The notes below the pieces were generated by a model. The model was not told the DNA's origin and did not search any database. It saw nothing but the letters and a program-made list of their open reading frames with translations. Of a DNA stretch of 64,000 bases, positions 18,736-26,975 are shown one piece after another. Within the stretch, counting starts at the first letter, position 1. Every line of letters begins with the position of its first letter. The position numbers and the translations under genes are program-made. Location of the stretch: the NCBI GenBank assembly GCA_943788725.1, contig CALSRJ010000006.1, positions 124,001-188,000 of the forward strand. Direction: 5' to 3'. The stretch is from an uncultured Flavobacteriales bacterium (GTDB taxonomy: Bacteria; Bacteroidota; Bacteroidia; Flavobacteriales_G; Salibacteraceae).

Positions 18736-19998
18736 TCATTCTGACCCCCAGGAATCGGTATTGTTGGGTTCATTCGGGATGACCGAGTCAAAGACCTTCT
18801 GCCCTGCCGAGAGCATTTTAGGGGCGATGCGAAACCGACTGAAACTCAGGCTCAAGTAGTAGATCAAGAATCCATACCCATACAATTGTCCTCGAAGAAA
18901 TCCATTTGCAGTCGTCTTTCCATGTGCGATACCAATGATCAAAGCAGAAGCGATCAACAAGGCAGATAACCAAAAAATGAGGAAATAACGGAGCTTATCA
19001 TTGATGAGTTTCCGGTGTGGGTCAAAGAAGCGAGACGCGTTGATGGTCCTGTTCTTTAAGCTGAACCAGAAGTGGGTAGTCAACAAGAAGAAAATGAGGG
19101 TCAACCCGTCGTACTGCTTCGCAATCACATTGATAAGCCAGAAGTCGTAAAACCCATGCATCAGGGCCGCCAGAAAGAATCCGCCTAGCAAGAATCGCCA
19201 GCCTGTCCAGTGCTTCTTGTAAACGGAAATCATAACGGAATAGCCGATTACCGAGCTAAACGTCATATGTGCCACTGTCGCAAACAATGCTCGGGCGTTG
19301 ATCGCGAAGAAATCCGACCGCATGATGTACATTGAGTTTTCGATGAAGGCAAAACCCAACGCAGAGATAGCTGCGTACAGAATGAAATCATAAGGTTCGC
19401 GCACGACGTGTCTGTATCGAATGATGACCAACAAAGGCAAGAGTTTCACGAATTCCTCCACCATACCAATGCCGACGACGCAGTAGATGAAATCATTCCA
19501 CTGATCCCCGTTTAGGTCAAATCCAAGTTGATAGTTTATGAAATTGGAAATTGGAAATACCAACCAGGGGGTCAAGCATCCCAAAATGAAGACCACGAAA
19601 ATGTTAGACCATCGCTCGGGGTCGAAGATGTCGAGCTTTCGCAGGTATACAGCCCAAATGGAGCTGATGCCAAGGGCCGTGGCGATGCCAATAACGGTAT
19701 TAAAATGAAACCGATCCGCCTCCTCCACCAGCGGAGAGATATTAGGCAAGGCCAATTCGATGAGTAAAAACCCTGCGAGCAGAAACCCACCGACGGTAAT
19801 TACGTACTTGTGGCGTTTGAATTTCCAGAAATCCTGACTGTCAGAACTACGCTTAAAGTCAAGGTATTTATAGCGCAAGAACTGAAAGATCAGCAACGCG
19901 CCAATCAGGTTGAAGATGATCGTGAGAAGTCTCCACATGAGCCAAAGCTGAGAAAAAGTTTGAAGCGGTAGACTTAGGTCCCGTTTGGCGCTTCGCAT
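18736..19998 (-). CDS. PrsW-family intramembrane metalloprotease
   Basis: Polytopic membrane protein (420 residues, about nine hydrophobic helices). PrsW/CPBP-like catalytic residues are visible: the EExxK-type motif MVEEFVKLLPLL, the Glu in FAFIENSMYIM, His in VAHMTFSSVIGY and His in ALMHGFYDFW. PrsW of Bacillus cuts an anti-sigma factor; the substrate here is unknown. The open frame starts MRSAKRDL, but the ATG at 19938 (MWRLLTII) is as likely because it sits right before the first helix. It is divergent from gpsA with only 17 bases between the frames. Confidence 0.8.
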   Translation of the reverse strand: MRSAKRDLSLPLQTFSQLWLMWRLLTIIFNLIGALLIFQFLRYKYLDFKRSSDSQDFWKFKRHKYVITVGGFLLAGFLLIELALPNISPLVEEADRFHFNTVIGIATALGISSIWAVYLRKLDIFDPERWSNIFVVFILGCLTPWLVFPISNFINYQLGFDLNGDQWNDFIYCVVGIGMVEEFVKLLPLLVIIRYRHVVREPYDFILYAAISALGFAFIENSMYIMRSDFFAINARALFATVAHMTFSSVIGYSVMISVYKKHWTGWRFLLGGFFLAALMHGFYDFWLINVIAKQYDGLTLIFFLLTTHFWFSLKNRTINASRFFDPHRKLINDKLRYFLIFWLSALLIASALIIGIAHGKTTANGFLRGQLYGYGFLIYYLSLSFSRFRIAPKMLSAGQKVFDSVIPNEPNNTDSWGSE

Positions 19999-20002
19999 TT
20001 TT

Positions 20003-20010
20003 TACTTTTG
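20003..20010 (+). promoter_or_regulatory. Putative -7 element (TACTTTTG) of gpsA
   Basis: TACTTTTG matches TAnnTTTG and its last base is six positions before the gpsA ATG. Transcription would therefore start at about the A of the start codon, suggesting a leaderless or near-leaderless mRNA. A -33 element is not obvious. Confidence 0.4.
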
Positions 20011-20015
20011 AGGCA

Positions 20016-21008
20016 ATGGAACATACGTTCGGAGTAATTGGAGGCGGGAGCTGGGCCACGGCCATTGCGAAGATGTTGAGCAACAATTCTTCAAAGGTGA
20101 ATTGGTGGCTGCGGCATGAGGAGAGCGTGGAATACCTGAAAAAATTCAGGCACAACGATCGCTACTTACAGTCGGTAGAATTTGACCTCAGCAAGGTACA
20201 CCCCAGTCATGACCTTGAAAAGGTCGTTTCAGAAAGCGACATCTTGGTAATCGCCATTCCTTCAGCTTTCATTTATCAGACCTTCAACGGTTTCAAGGTA
20301 GATGGCATTGAGAAGAAGATTTTGTTCAGCGCCATCAAGGGCATCGTGCCTGAATACCACTCCATTCCGGCGCGCTTCTTCCACAAAGAATTTGGCATCC
20401 CTTACGAGCGAATTGGCATCATCTCTGGGCCTTGTCACGCTGAAGAGATTGCCTTGGAGCGATTGAGTTACCTCACCTTGGCCTGTCCTGATGTAGAGAT
20501 CGCTTCGATCATGGCCGAGGCATTGGCCTGTCGCTATGTAAAAACTTCAACATCAGAAGACATATTCGGAACGGAGATCAGCGCGGTGATGAAGAACATC
20601 ATGGCAATCGCATCGGGTATTTGCCATGGCTTGGGCTACGGCGATAACTTTCAGGCGGTGCTCATCAGCAATTCCATCCAGGAGATCGAAAACTTTGTAG
20701 ATGCTGTGAGTCCGGTGCACCGCGATGTAAACTCATCTGCTTACTTGGGCGACCTTCTCGTCACCGCCTATTCTCAATTTAGTCGCAACCGTGCCTTCGG
20801 CATGATGATCGGCAAAGGCTACAGCGTCAAAGCGGCACAATTAGAAATGAGCATGATCGCAGAAGGCTATTACGCCGTGAAATCGATCGTTGAAATGAAC
20901 AAGAAGTTCGGGGTTGACCTACCCATTACGCGGGCGGTCTATCACATTCTGTATGAAAAGATCTCACCGGTTATTGAAATGAACCTGCTCAAGGACAAGT
21001 TCGTTTGA
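20016..21008 (+). CDS. gpsA: Glycerol-3-phosphate dehydrogenase [NAD(P)+]
   Basis: Reduces dihydroxyacetone phosphate to sn-glycerol-3-phosphate for phospholipid synthesis. The N-terminal Rossmann loop is VIGGGSWATAIAKML; ISGPCHAEEIA and the catalytic-Lys region of the all-alpha C-terminal domain (TEISAVMKNIMAIASGI) are conserved. The 330 residues match the family. Its TGA directly abuts the stop of the convergent histidine-kinase gene with no base between. Confidence 0.95.
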   Translation: MEHTFGVIGGGSWATAIAKMLSNNSSKVNWWLRHEESVEYLKKFRHNDRYLQSVEFDLSKVHPSHDLEKVVSESDILVIAIPSAFIYQTFNGFKVDGIEKKILFSAIKGIVPEYHSIPARFFHKEFGIPYERIGIISGPCHAEEIALERLSYLTLACPDVEIASIMAEALACRYVKTSTSEDIFGTEISAVMKNIMAIASGICHGLGYGDNFQAVLISNSIQEIENFVDAVSPVHRDVNSSAYLGDLLVTAYSQFSRNRAFGMMIGKGYSVKAAQLEMSMIAEGYYAVKSIVEMNKKFGVDLPITRAVYHILYEKISPVIEMNLLKDKFV

Positions 21009-23456
21009 TCATTCCGTCGGTTCCAGCGCAGGGAGGGTTACCGTGAACTTGGTCCCCGCTCCTTCTTCAGAAACATAGCTCACCTCTCCGCCGATGTTCT
21101 TGGCCGACTCTCTGAGGATGTATAATCCCAACCCAGAACCAGGTATCGTGCTCGTACCTCGGAAGAAGATGTCCCAGATTTGATCCTCGTGTTCTTTTTT
21201 TATGCCAATGCCGTTGTCTTCAATTTCTAGCGTCAGTTTTCCTTCTTCATTTTTAGCGCGAATCGCGATGAAGGGCTTGTCCTTTTTCGGATCGGCATAT
21301 TTGATCGCGTTGGAAAGTAGGTTGTTGATGATGATCCGTATGCGCAAGCCGTCACTGTGGATGATGAGGTCATCCTCTACTTCGATGAAGTAATCTAGGT
21401 TGTCGTAGTTCGACATGTATACTAAGTCGTTCATGCATTCGTCCAAGACCTTCTTAAGCCCCACCTCTTCAGGACGAACATCTAGCCTCTTGTTCCTAGA
21501 ATAGTCGATTACATCCCTTATGTATTGATCCAAGCGATCCAAGGCCTCTCGTTGCATGGAGAGAATGTTGTTGAGTTCAGCTTCGTCTTCTGCCTCTTCG
21601 GCCAAGGAGTTGAGACCCAGCACTGACGCGATTGGAGCCCGGAGGTCATGGGAAATGCTGTAAACGAAGCGGTCCAGTTCATCGTTGAGTTGGTTCAACT
21701 CATCGTTTCGGCCTTCCAACCGGAACTGCGCTTGTTTGATTTCATTGATATCGAACGAATACCCGATCAAGAATTTCTTGACCAATCGTCCTTCTTTCAA
21801 GTGCAAGGGAACAAGGTTGCGAATGTGGTAAGTATCTCTTCCGTCTCGCGTTTTCATTTTTTCTTCCCACCGAACCGTCAGTTCGCCTTGCAGGGCTTCC
21901 TTGAATTTTTCATCCCTCAATTCTGCAAAACTTGTTTCTAAGTTCCGATATTCAGCATAATCTACGTTGTTTTTTCCAACCAAGAATTGACGGAGCTGGC
22001 CATCTCCAATGGCGTTCTTGCTGATGTAGAAATACTTCCCATTTTCATCGATCAGCACTGACTCTACCGGAATGTTATCGAGTACGTTTTGGTAAAACTC
22101 TCGTGTGGCAATGAGTTCAAGTTCTTGGTTTTTTAGTTCCGTTCGATCCTGCACTGTTCCGTACCACTCGAAAGAAGCCTTGCCGGTCGTCATCTGGCTG
22201 GTGTAGTAAAGAAACTTCATCTCTTCCTCTGGGGTCTTGTACCAAGATCCGAACTCGAAAGCCTTGTTCATCGAGGATGATCGTTCCAGACCAATCGTAA
22301 TTCCCTTCGAGGTTATGTCTAAGAATCCCTTGCACCATACATCAAAGGAATCCGCATAATCTGACGGCAAGAAACCATGAATATTGGCGCATTCTCCGGA
22401 CCATTCTACGAGACCTTCCTTAGGTAAGGCACGCCAGTTTCCGACCTTGGCAAGGCGCTGCGCATCTCTCAATTGACGTTCGCTCGACTGCAGTAGATCT
22501 GTCTGCTCTTGTTGAGGCGTAACATCTGCAATCGTACCTACCAAAAAAACTTCCCCCGCCTCGTGTACTTGGCTGCTGCTCAGCCGTCCCCAAAAGGTGG
22601 AACCATCTTTTCGTCGATACTTCAGCAACATGTTGGTTACCCTACCAAACTTTTCGATGTGCGAAAGCAATGTGTCGCGATCTGATTTTGACTCGTACAG
22701 GTTGACCGGATGAATGCCCATAACCTCTTCCTTTGAGGCATATCCATACATCTTAGCGAATGCGTCGTTGACGTATTCCAATCCTTGCGTAACGGATGAC
22801 TTAAAGATTGCCTCATCCATGTTGTCACTGATGGTTTGTAATATGGATGCGTCGCGCTCAGTGGCAAGAGTAAGTGCCGAGCGAATGCGACTGGTTTTCT
22901 GCATGACCACTCCCATCATGATTACCAGAATAACCGAAAAGGTAAACGAAGTGAAGCGCATGATCTCAAGCTCCGCAGGCAACAAGGAAACATAGGCCAA
23001 GTCGAAAAAATAGATGACAGCAATGCCCGCAATCGAAACCACAAAGTAGGTAGCCAGCATTGTGAACACGTGGGCCGCGCGCCTTCTGAAAAGGAAGACG
23101 TACATCAGGAGGCAGATCAGCAGAACGAATTGAAAGTTCGTATCGTCTCCGTAGTAGGCTGTCACGGATAAGATCAGCACGGCAGGATCCATTACAAAAA
23201 CCCATTTGGCAAAGTGATAGGCACCTCGCCTGTTCGCTTCCAACGTACAAATCGCTGCCACGAGATGCATCACAAGTATAGCGGTAGTAAAGACCGAATG
23301 TTGAGGTACGAATATGTAGGAAGGAACGACTCCCAATATCATCAGTATCGCCCCCTGCACCTTGACGGAGTTGACCACCTTTACCTCATCCACCAACTCT
23401 TCAGGCGTATCCACATACACCCCCAATCTGACCAGTCGCTTAAAGAGTTTTTTCAC
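21009..23456 (-). CDS. Membrane-bound PAS-domain sensor histidine kinase
   Basis: Hybrid-free sensor kinase of 815 residues. Five or six N-terminal membrane helices (about residues 33-185) are followed by PAS domains at about 200-320 (NMDEAIFKSS to the PAC segment), a degenerate one at about 330-440 and a third at about 450-575. HisKA follows with the phospho-acceptor His603 in SISHDLRAPIASV, then HATPase with N box LLSNAIKYA, G1 IEDNGIGI and G2 SGLGLYI. No receiver domain and no cognate regulator are next to it, so it is an orphan kinase. It overlaps the uvrC stop by four bases and is probably cotranscribed with it. The signal sensed is unknown. Confidence 0.9.
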   Translation of the reverse strand: MKKLFKRLVRLGVYVDTPEELVDEVKVVNSVKVQGAILMILGVVPSYIFVPQHSVFTTAILVMHLVAAICTLEANRRGAYHFAKWVFVMDPAVLILSVTAYYGDDTNFQFVLLICLLMYVFLFRRRAAHVFTMLATYFVVSIAGIAVIYFFDLAYVSLLPAELEIMRFTSFTFSVILVIMMGVVMQKTSRIRSALTLATERDASILQTISDNMDEAIFKSSVTQGLEYVNDAFAKMYGYASKEEVMGIHPVNLYESKSDRDTLLSHIEKFGRVTNMLLKYRRKDGSTFWGRLSSSQVHEAGEVFLVGTIADVTPQQEQTDLLQSSERQLRDAQRLAKVGNWRALPKEGLVEWSGECANIHGFLPSDYADSFDVWCKGFLDITSKGITIGLERSSSMNKAFEFGSWYKTPEEEMKFLYYTSQMTTGKASFEWYGTVQDRTELKNQELELIATREFYQNVLDNIPVESVLIDENGKYFYISKNAIGDGQLRQFLVGKNNVDYAEYRNLETSFAELRDEKFKEALQGELTVRWEEKMKTRDGRDTYHIRNLVPLHLKEGRLVKKFLIGYSFDINEIKQAQFRLEGRNDELNQLNDELDRFVYSISHDLRAPIASVLGLNSLAEEAEDEAELNNILSMQREALDRLDQYIRDVIDYSRNKRLDVRPEEVGLKKVLDECMNDLVYMSNYDNLDYFIEVEDDLIIHSDGLRIRIIINNLLSNAIKYADPKKDKPFIAIRAKNEEGKLTLEIEDNGIGIKKEHEDQIWDIFFRGTSTIPGSGLGLYILRESAKNIGGEVSYVSEEGAGTKFTVTLPALEPTE

Positions 23457-25270
23457 GAGCGCGAACGAAAATAGTCAAAAATGGCCTTTGCCTGGGCTGT
23501 CGTAGCCACGGAAGAGAGTTCTTCTTGGCTCAACTGCTTGATGCGCTCCAGGCTATAGTATACGCGGAGCAGTTCTTTCGCTGTCTTCTCACCTATTCCA
23601 TCTATCTCCAACAATTCACTTTGAAAAGCATTCTTACTCCGTTTGTTTCGGTGATGGGTTATCCCAAAACGATGCGCTTCATTCCGCATGCGTTGGATGA
23701 TCTTCAACGATTCCGAACGCTTGTCGATATAGATGGGGATGGGGTCCTCGGGAAAAAAGATTTCTTCGAGTTTTTTTGCGATGCCGATTACCGCCACATT
23801 CCCCCTTAGGTCGAGTTTATCCAGGCTTTTGACCGCCGAGCTCAATTGACCCTTTCCTCCGTCTACCACGATCAATTGGGGAAGCGATTGGTTCTCGTCC
23901 ATCAAACGTTTGTAGCGGCGGTAGATCACTTCCTCCATGGAGGCAAAGTCATCTGGCCCTTCAACCGTTTTAATGTTGAAATGACGGTAGTCTTGCTTGC
24001 TAGGCTTGGCATCCTTAAACACTACGCAAGCCGCAACCGGAAAGCTACCGTGGAAATTTGAATTGTCGAAGCATTCAATGTGAACTGGCAATGCCGAGAG
24101 GCGAAGGTCTTCTTTCAAGGTCTTGAGCACGCGATTGGCGTGTCGATTAGGGTCGATTTTATCTTGGGCCTTCTGTCGATCCAGCATGAAGAAGCGCAGG
24201 TTCTTGAGGGAGAAATCGATCAAAGCCTTCTTATCCCCTCGCTGTGGTTGATGAAAATCGGCATGCTCCCATTCAGCACCTACTTCTATGTTGACAAGGA
24301 TTTCCTTCGCCGAGCTTTGAAACACGGAACGCATCTCTGCCACCGCCGTAAGCAAAAGGTCTTCCTTGTCTTCGTCCAATTTTTTCTTGAACTCGAGTGA
24401 ATGGCTTTGGATGATGGCGCCGTTGACCACGCGCATGAAGTTGACGTAGGCAAATGCATCATCCGACACCACGCTGGCCACATCAACGTCTCGTATTACG
24501 GGGCTTACCACCACGGATTTACTCTGGTAGTCCTGTAGCAGGTCGTTGTTGGCTTTGAGTTGCGCGGCGAGTTCAAAATCCAAGGCTTCTGCCGCGATCT
24601 GCATGCGCTCCTTGGTCGCCTTGATCACTTCGTCCACATCGCCTTTGACCAATTTTCGAATCTCATCGATGCTTGCATTATAGGATTCCTCCGATTGTCG
24701 GCCTTCACAAGGTCCAAGGCAATTACCGATGTGAAACTCTAAGCAGGCCTTGAACTTACCTTTTTGGATATTCTCTTCACTCAACACATAATTGCAGGTG
24801 CGGACTTTGTGCAACTTAGTAGCGAGGCCCAATACGGCCTTCATCCTTTTTACCGAGGCATAAGGACCAAAGTATTCGGAACCATCACGCACCACGTTCC
24901 TAGTTGGAAAGACCCGAGGGAAACGTTCTTTCTTGATGCATATCCACGGGTAGGTCTTATCATCCCGCAATTGGATGTTGTATTTCGGTTGATGCTCCTT
25001 GATCATGGAGTTCTCAAGCAACAACGCCTCGAACTCATTGGCCACAATGATGTGCTCTAGGTGTCGAATTTTCTTGACGAGCAATCGCGTCTTTCCGCTT
25101 TCGTATCGGTCCCGATTAAAATAGGAGGTTACCCGCTTGCGCAAATCCTTTGCCTTCCCCACGTAAATGATTGTTCCGTCCTTATCGAAATACTGGTAGA
25201 CCCCTGGTTTATGGGGCAAGTTGGAGACCTTCTCCTTCAGTTCGTCGCTGTGGTAACCCTCGTTGCTCAT
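23453..25270 (-). CDS. uvrC: Excinuclease ABC subunit C
   Basis: Dual-incision nuclease of nucleotide-excision repair. The N-terminal GIY-YIG domain reads GVYQYFDKDGTIIYVGKAKDLRKRV; a UVR domain (about residues 205-240) is followed by the RNase H-like 3' nuclease domain (HIECFDNSNFHG, IVVDGGKGQLSSA) and C-terminal helix-hairpin-helix motifs (LLEIDGIGEKTAKELL). I chose the ATG at 25270 (MSNEGYHS). It lies directly upstream of, and divergent from, the light-regulated photolyase locus, so two UV-repair routes are neighbours. Confidence 0.95.
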   Translation of the reverse strand: MSNEGYHSDELKEKVSNLPHKPGVYQYFDKDGTIIYVGKAKDLRKRVTSYFNRDRYESGKTRLLVKKIRHLEHIIVANEFEALLLENSMIKEHQPKYNIQLRDDKTYPWICIKKERFPRVFPTRNVVRDGSEYFGPYASVKRMKAVLGLATKLHKVRTCNYVLSEENIQKGKFKACLEFHIGNCLGPCEGRQSEESYNASIDEIRKLVKGDVDEVIKATKERMQIAAEALDFELAAQLKANNDLLQDYQSKSVVVSPVIRDVDVASVVSDDAFAYVNFMRVVNGAIIQSHSLEFKKKLDEDKEDLLLTAVAEMRSVFQSSAKEILVNIEVGAEWEHADFHQPQRGDKKALIDFSLKNLRFFMLDRQKAQDKIDPNRHANRVLKTLKEDLRLSALPVHIECFDNSNFHGSFPVAACVVFKDAKPSKQDYRHFNIKTVEGPDDFASMEEVIYRRYKRLMDENQSLPQLIVVDGGKGQLSSAVKSLDKLDLRGNVAVIGIAKKLEEIFFPEDPIPIYIDKRSESLKIIQRMRNEAHRFGITHHRNKRSKNAFQSELLEIDGIGEKTAKELLRVYYSLERIKQLSQEELSSVATTAQAKAIFDYFRSRS

Positions 25271-25304
25271 GTGCAGCAAAGATGAACTTCTATTGAAAAC
25301 CCCC

Positions 25305-25334
25305 TGTTTAGGGTTTATAACATTTCTTTAAACA
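25305..25334. promoter_or_regulatory. Candidate operator: inverted TGTTTA / TAAACA pair between uvrC and the CarH-like gene
   Basis: TGTTTA (25305-25310) and TAAACA (25329-25334) form an inverted pair separated by 18 bases, in the 135-base divergent gap before the MerR-type regulator. The same words recur several times before the ECF sigma gene, so they may be the regulator's binding half-sites, giving autoregulation. This is inferred from recurrence only. Confidence 0.4.
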
Positions 25335-25405
25335 CATTGTCTAGAATATTACCTTGGTCGCCGAACATCTTGACCACCACATGTGTTATGTGAGGATTAA
25401 AGATT

Positions 25406-26290
25406 ATGGGAGCGTATGCAATCAAGGACTTAGAGCAGTTATCGGGGATCAAGGCCCATACCATCCGAATATGGGAGCAACGCTATGGCATAATAGAACC
25501 AAAGCGAACGGATACTAATATCCGCTATTACGACGACGATCAATTGAAATTTGTATTGAATGTGGCGTTACTCAGTCGCCATGGGTACAAAATCTCAAAG
25601 ATTTCAAGGCTTTCCGACCATGAGTTCAAGAATGAAATCGAGAAACTGTATGAGCAGACATTAATCCACGACACAGACGTAGTCTTGGATCTCGACGCAA
25701 ATGACCTGATGGTTTCGATGATCGACATGGATGCCGAGAAATTTCATCGGATTTATGAAAACTCCGTCAAAAACAACGGTTTCGAGCGGACCATCACGCA
25801 CTTGATTTACCCCTTCCTAGAAAAGGTAGGCATCCTGTGGTCCATTGGCCAGGTCAATCCAGCCCATGAACATTTCATCTCTTGCCTAATACGTCAAAAG
25901 GTCATCTCCGGAATTGATCGCCTCCCTAATCCTGTCACCGGAAAGAAATTCCTCCTTTTTCTTCCCCAAGGAGAGCACCACGAAATTGGATTGTTGATGG
26001 CAAGCTACCTGTTGAAGAAGAATGGATGCAGGGTCTATTACATGGGCCAAAACCTTCCTGACAAGGATGTCCAATCATCCATTGTCACCATTCAGCCCGA
26101 TGCCGTCCTGACCTTTTTCGTAGATCCAGCCCTGCTTACCAGGGCTACCGAAACCGCACAAACCATGATTAAGCGGTGTGGGGATTGTGAAATCCTTATC
26201 GCTACCCGTCCTGCTCCGCAACTCGAAGAGATTCAGTACGACCATTTGCACTTTCTGCACGGTCTAAAGGACTTAGAAAACTACTACTGA
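25406..26290 (+). CDS. MerR-family regulator with B12-binding domain (CarH/LitR-like photoreceptor)
   Basis: Probable light-sensing repressor. Residues 4-72 form a MerR winged HTH (IRIWEQRYGIIEPKR). Residues about 95-175 are the helical cap with the W-x9-EH motif (W145, E155-H156) used by adenosylcobalamin photoreceptors. From about 180 on is a cobalamin-binding Rossmann fold with an E-x-H-E-x-G version (E190, H192, E193, G195) of the ExHDxG motif, so the axial His is kept. The 294 residues match CarH. In Myxococcus and Thermus, CarH with adenosylcobalamin represses carotenoid genes in the dark and light releases it. The next genes downstream are an ECF sigma factor and crtI/crtB, which fits that role. 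Confidence 0.87.
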   Translation: MGAYAIKDLEQLSGIKAHTIRIWEQRYGIIEPKRTDTNIRYYDDDQLKFVLNVALLSRHGYKISKISRLSDHEFKNEIEKLYEQTLIHDTDVVLDLDANDLMVSMIDMDAEKFHRIYENSVKNNGFERTITHLIYPFLEKVGILWSIGQVNPAHEHFISCLIRQKVISGIDRLPNPVTGKKFLLFLPQGEHHEIGLLMASYLLKKNGCRVYYMGQNLPDKDVQSSIVTIQPDAVLTFFVDPALLTRATETAQTMIKRCGDCEILIATRPAPQLEEIQYDHLHFLHGLKDLENYY

Positions 26291-26333
26291 CCCATTCACC
26301 GCTTCCTTCCAACATTTCTTTCACAACCTAAAC

Positions 26334-26457
26334 GCCTGATTTCTAGGATTTTTAATGTTTTTGTTTAGACTTTTTGCTATTTAGTTAAACATTTTCTTGT
26401 GGGAAAGGAGGTTTGCGCATACATTTGTTTAAGTTTAATCCAAAAACGTTAAACACA
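26334..26457 (+). promoter_or_regulatory. Promoter and clustered operator-like repeats of the ECF sigma-crt-phr operon
   Basis: A TTG at 26397-26399 and TACATTTG at 26420-26427 are separated by 20 bases, an almost ideal Bacteroidota promoter, giving a start near 26434 and a leader of about 24 bases. About six GTTTA/TAAAC words lie in this stretch (around 26333, 26361, 26385, 26427, 26433, 26450). They include GTTAAAC before the -33 and TGTTTAAG overlapping the -7, as expected for a repressor blocking polymerase. Binding by the CarH-like protein is inferred. Confidence 0.6.
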
Positions 26458-26967
26458 ATGTCAACAATAGAATTCAATCATCAGATCCTTTCCTTCCGCA
26501 AGCCGCTCGAGTATTTCGCATACAGCTTAACGCACAACGACGATGATGCACAGGACTTAGTGCAGGACACGTATATGAAAGCCGTTGCATACAAAGACAA
26601 GTTCAGGGAGGCAACCAATCTGAAGGCGTGGATGTATACCATCATGAAGAACACCTTCATCAACAACTATCGCCGTCAAGTAAAATCTCGGACCATCATT
26701 GATCAATCCGAAGACCTTTATTATCTTTCAAACGCACCTGACGCTCGAGATAAGCACCCTGGTAGTATGTACAACCACAGCGAGATCTTCAAGAGTGTCA
26801 ACGCACTGCAAGACGAATACCGTATCCCGTTTAACATGCACACCGATGGATATAAATACAAGGAGATCGCAGACTACTTGAAGCTTCCTATTGGAACCGT
26901 TAAGAGTCGCATATTTCTTGCTCGCAAGAAGTTGATGGATGTACTAAGCGACTACAACCCCAACTAA
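26458..26967 (+). CDS. ECF-type RNA polymerase sigma factor
   Basis: RpoE-like sigma-70 factor of 169 residues. Region 2 is NDDDAQDLVQDTYMKAV followed by LKAWMYTIMKNTFINNYRR. Region 4 is YKYKEIADYLKLPIGTVKSRIFLARKKL. I start at ATG 26458 (MSTIEFNHQ); the frame extends upstream, but those codons overlap the promoter. No anti-sigma gene follows, so control is probably transcriptional through the CarH-like repressor, as in LitR-LitS type circuits. It is the first gene of the ten-gene operon and may activate further light-responsive genes elsewhere. Confidence 0.88.
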   Translation: MSTIEFNHQILSFRKPLEYFAYSLTHNDDDAQDLVQDTYMKAVAYKDKFREATNLKAWMYTIMKNTFINNYRRQVKSRTIIDQSEDLYYLSNAPDARDKHPGSMYNHSEIFKSVNALQDEYRIPFNMHTDGYKYKEIADYLKLPIGTVKSRIFLARKKLMDVLSDYNPN

Positions 26968-26975
26968 AATCACCC

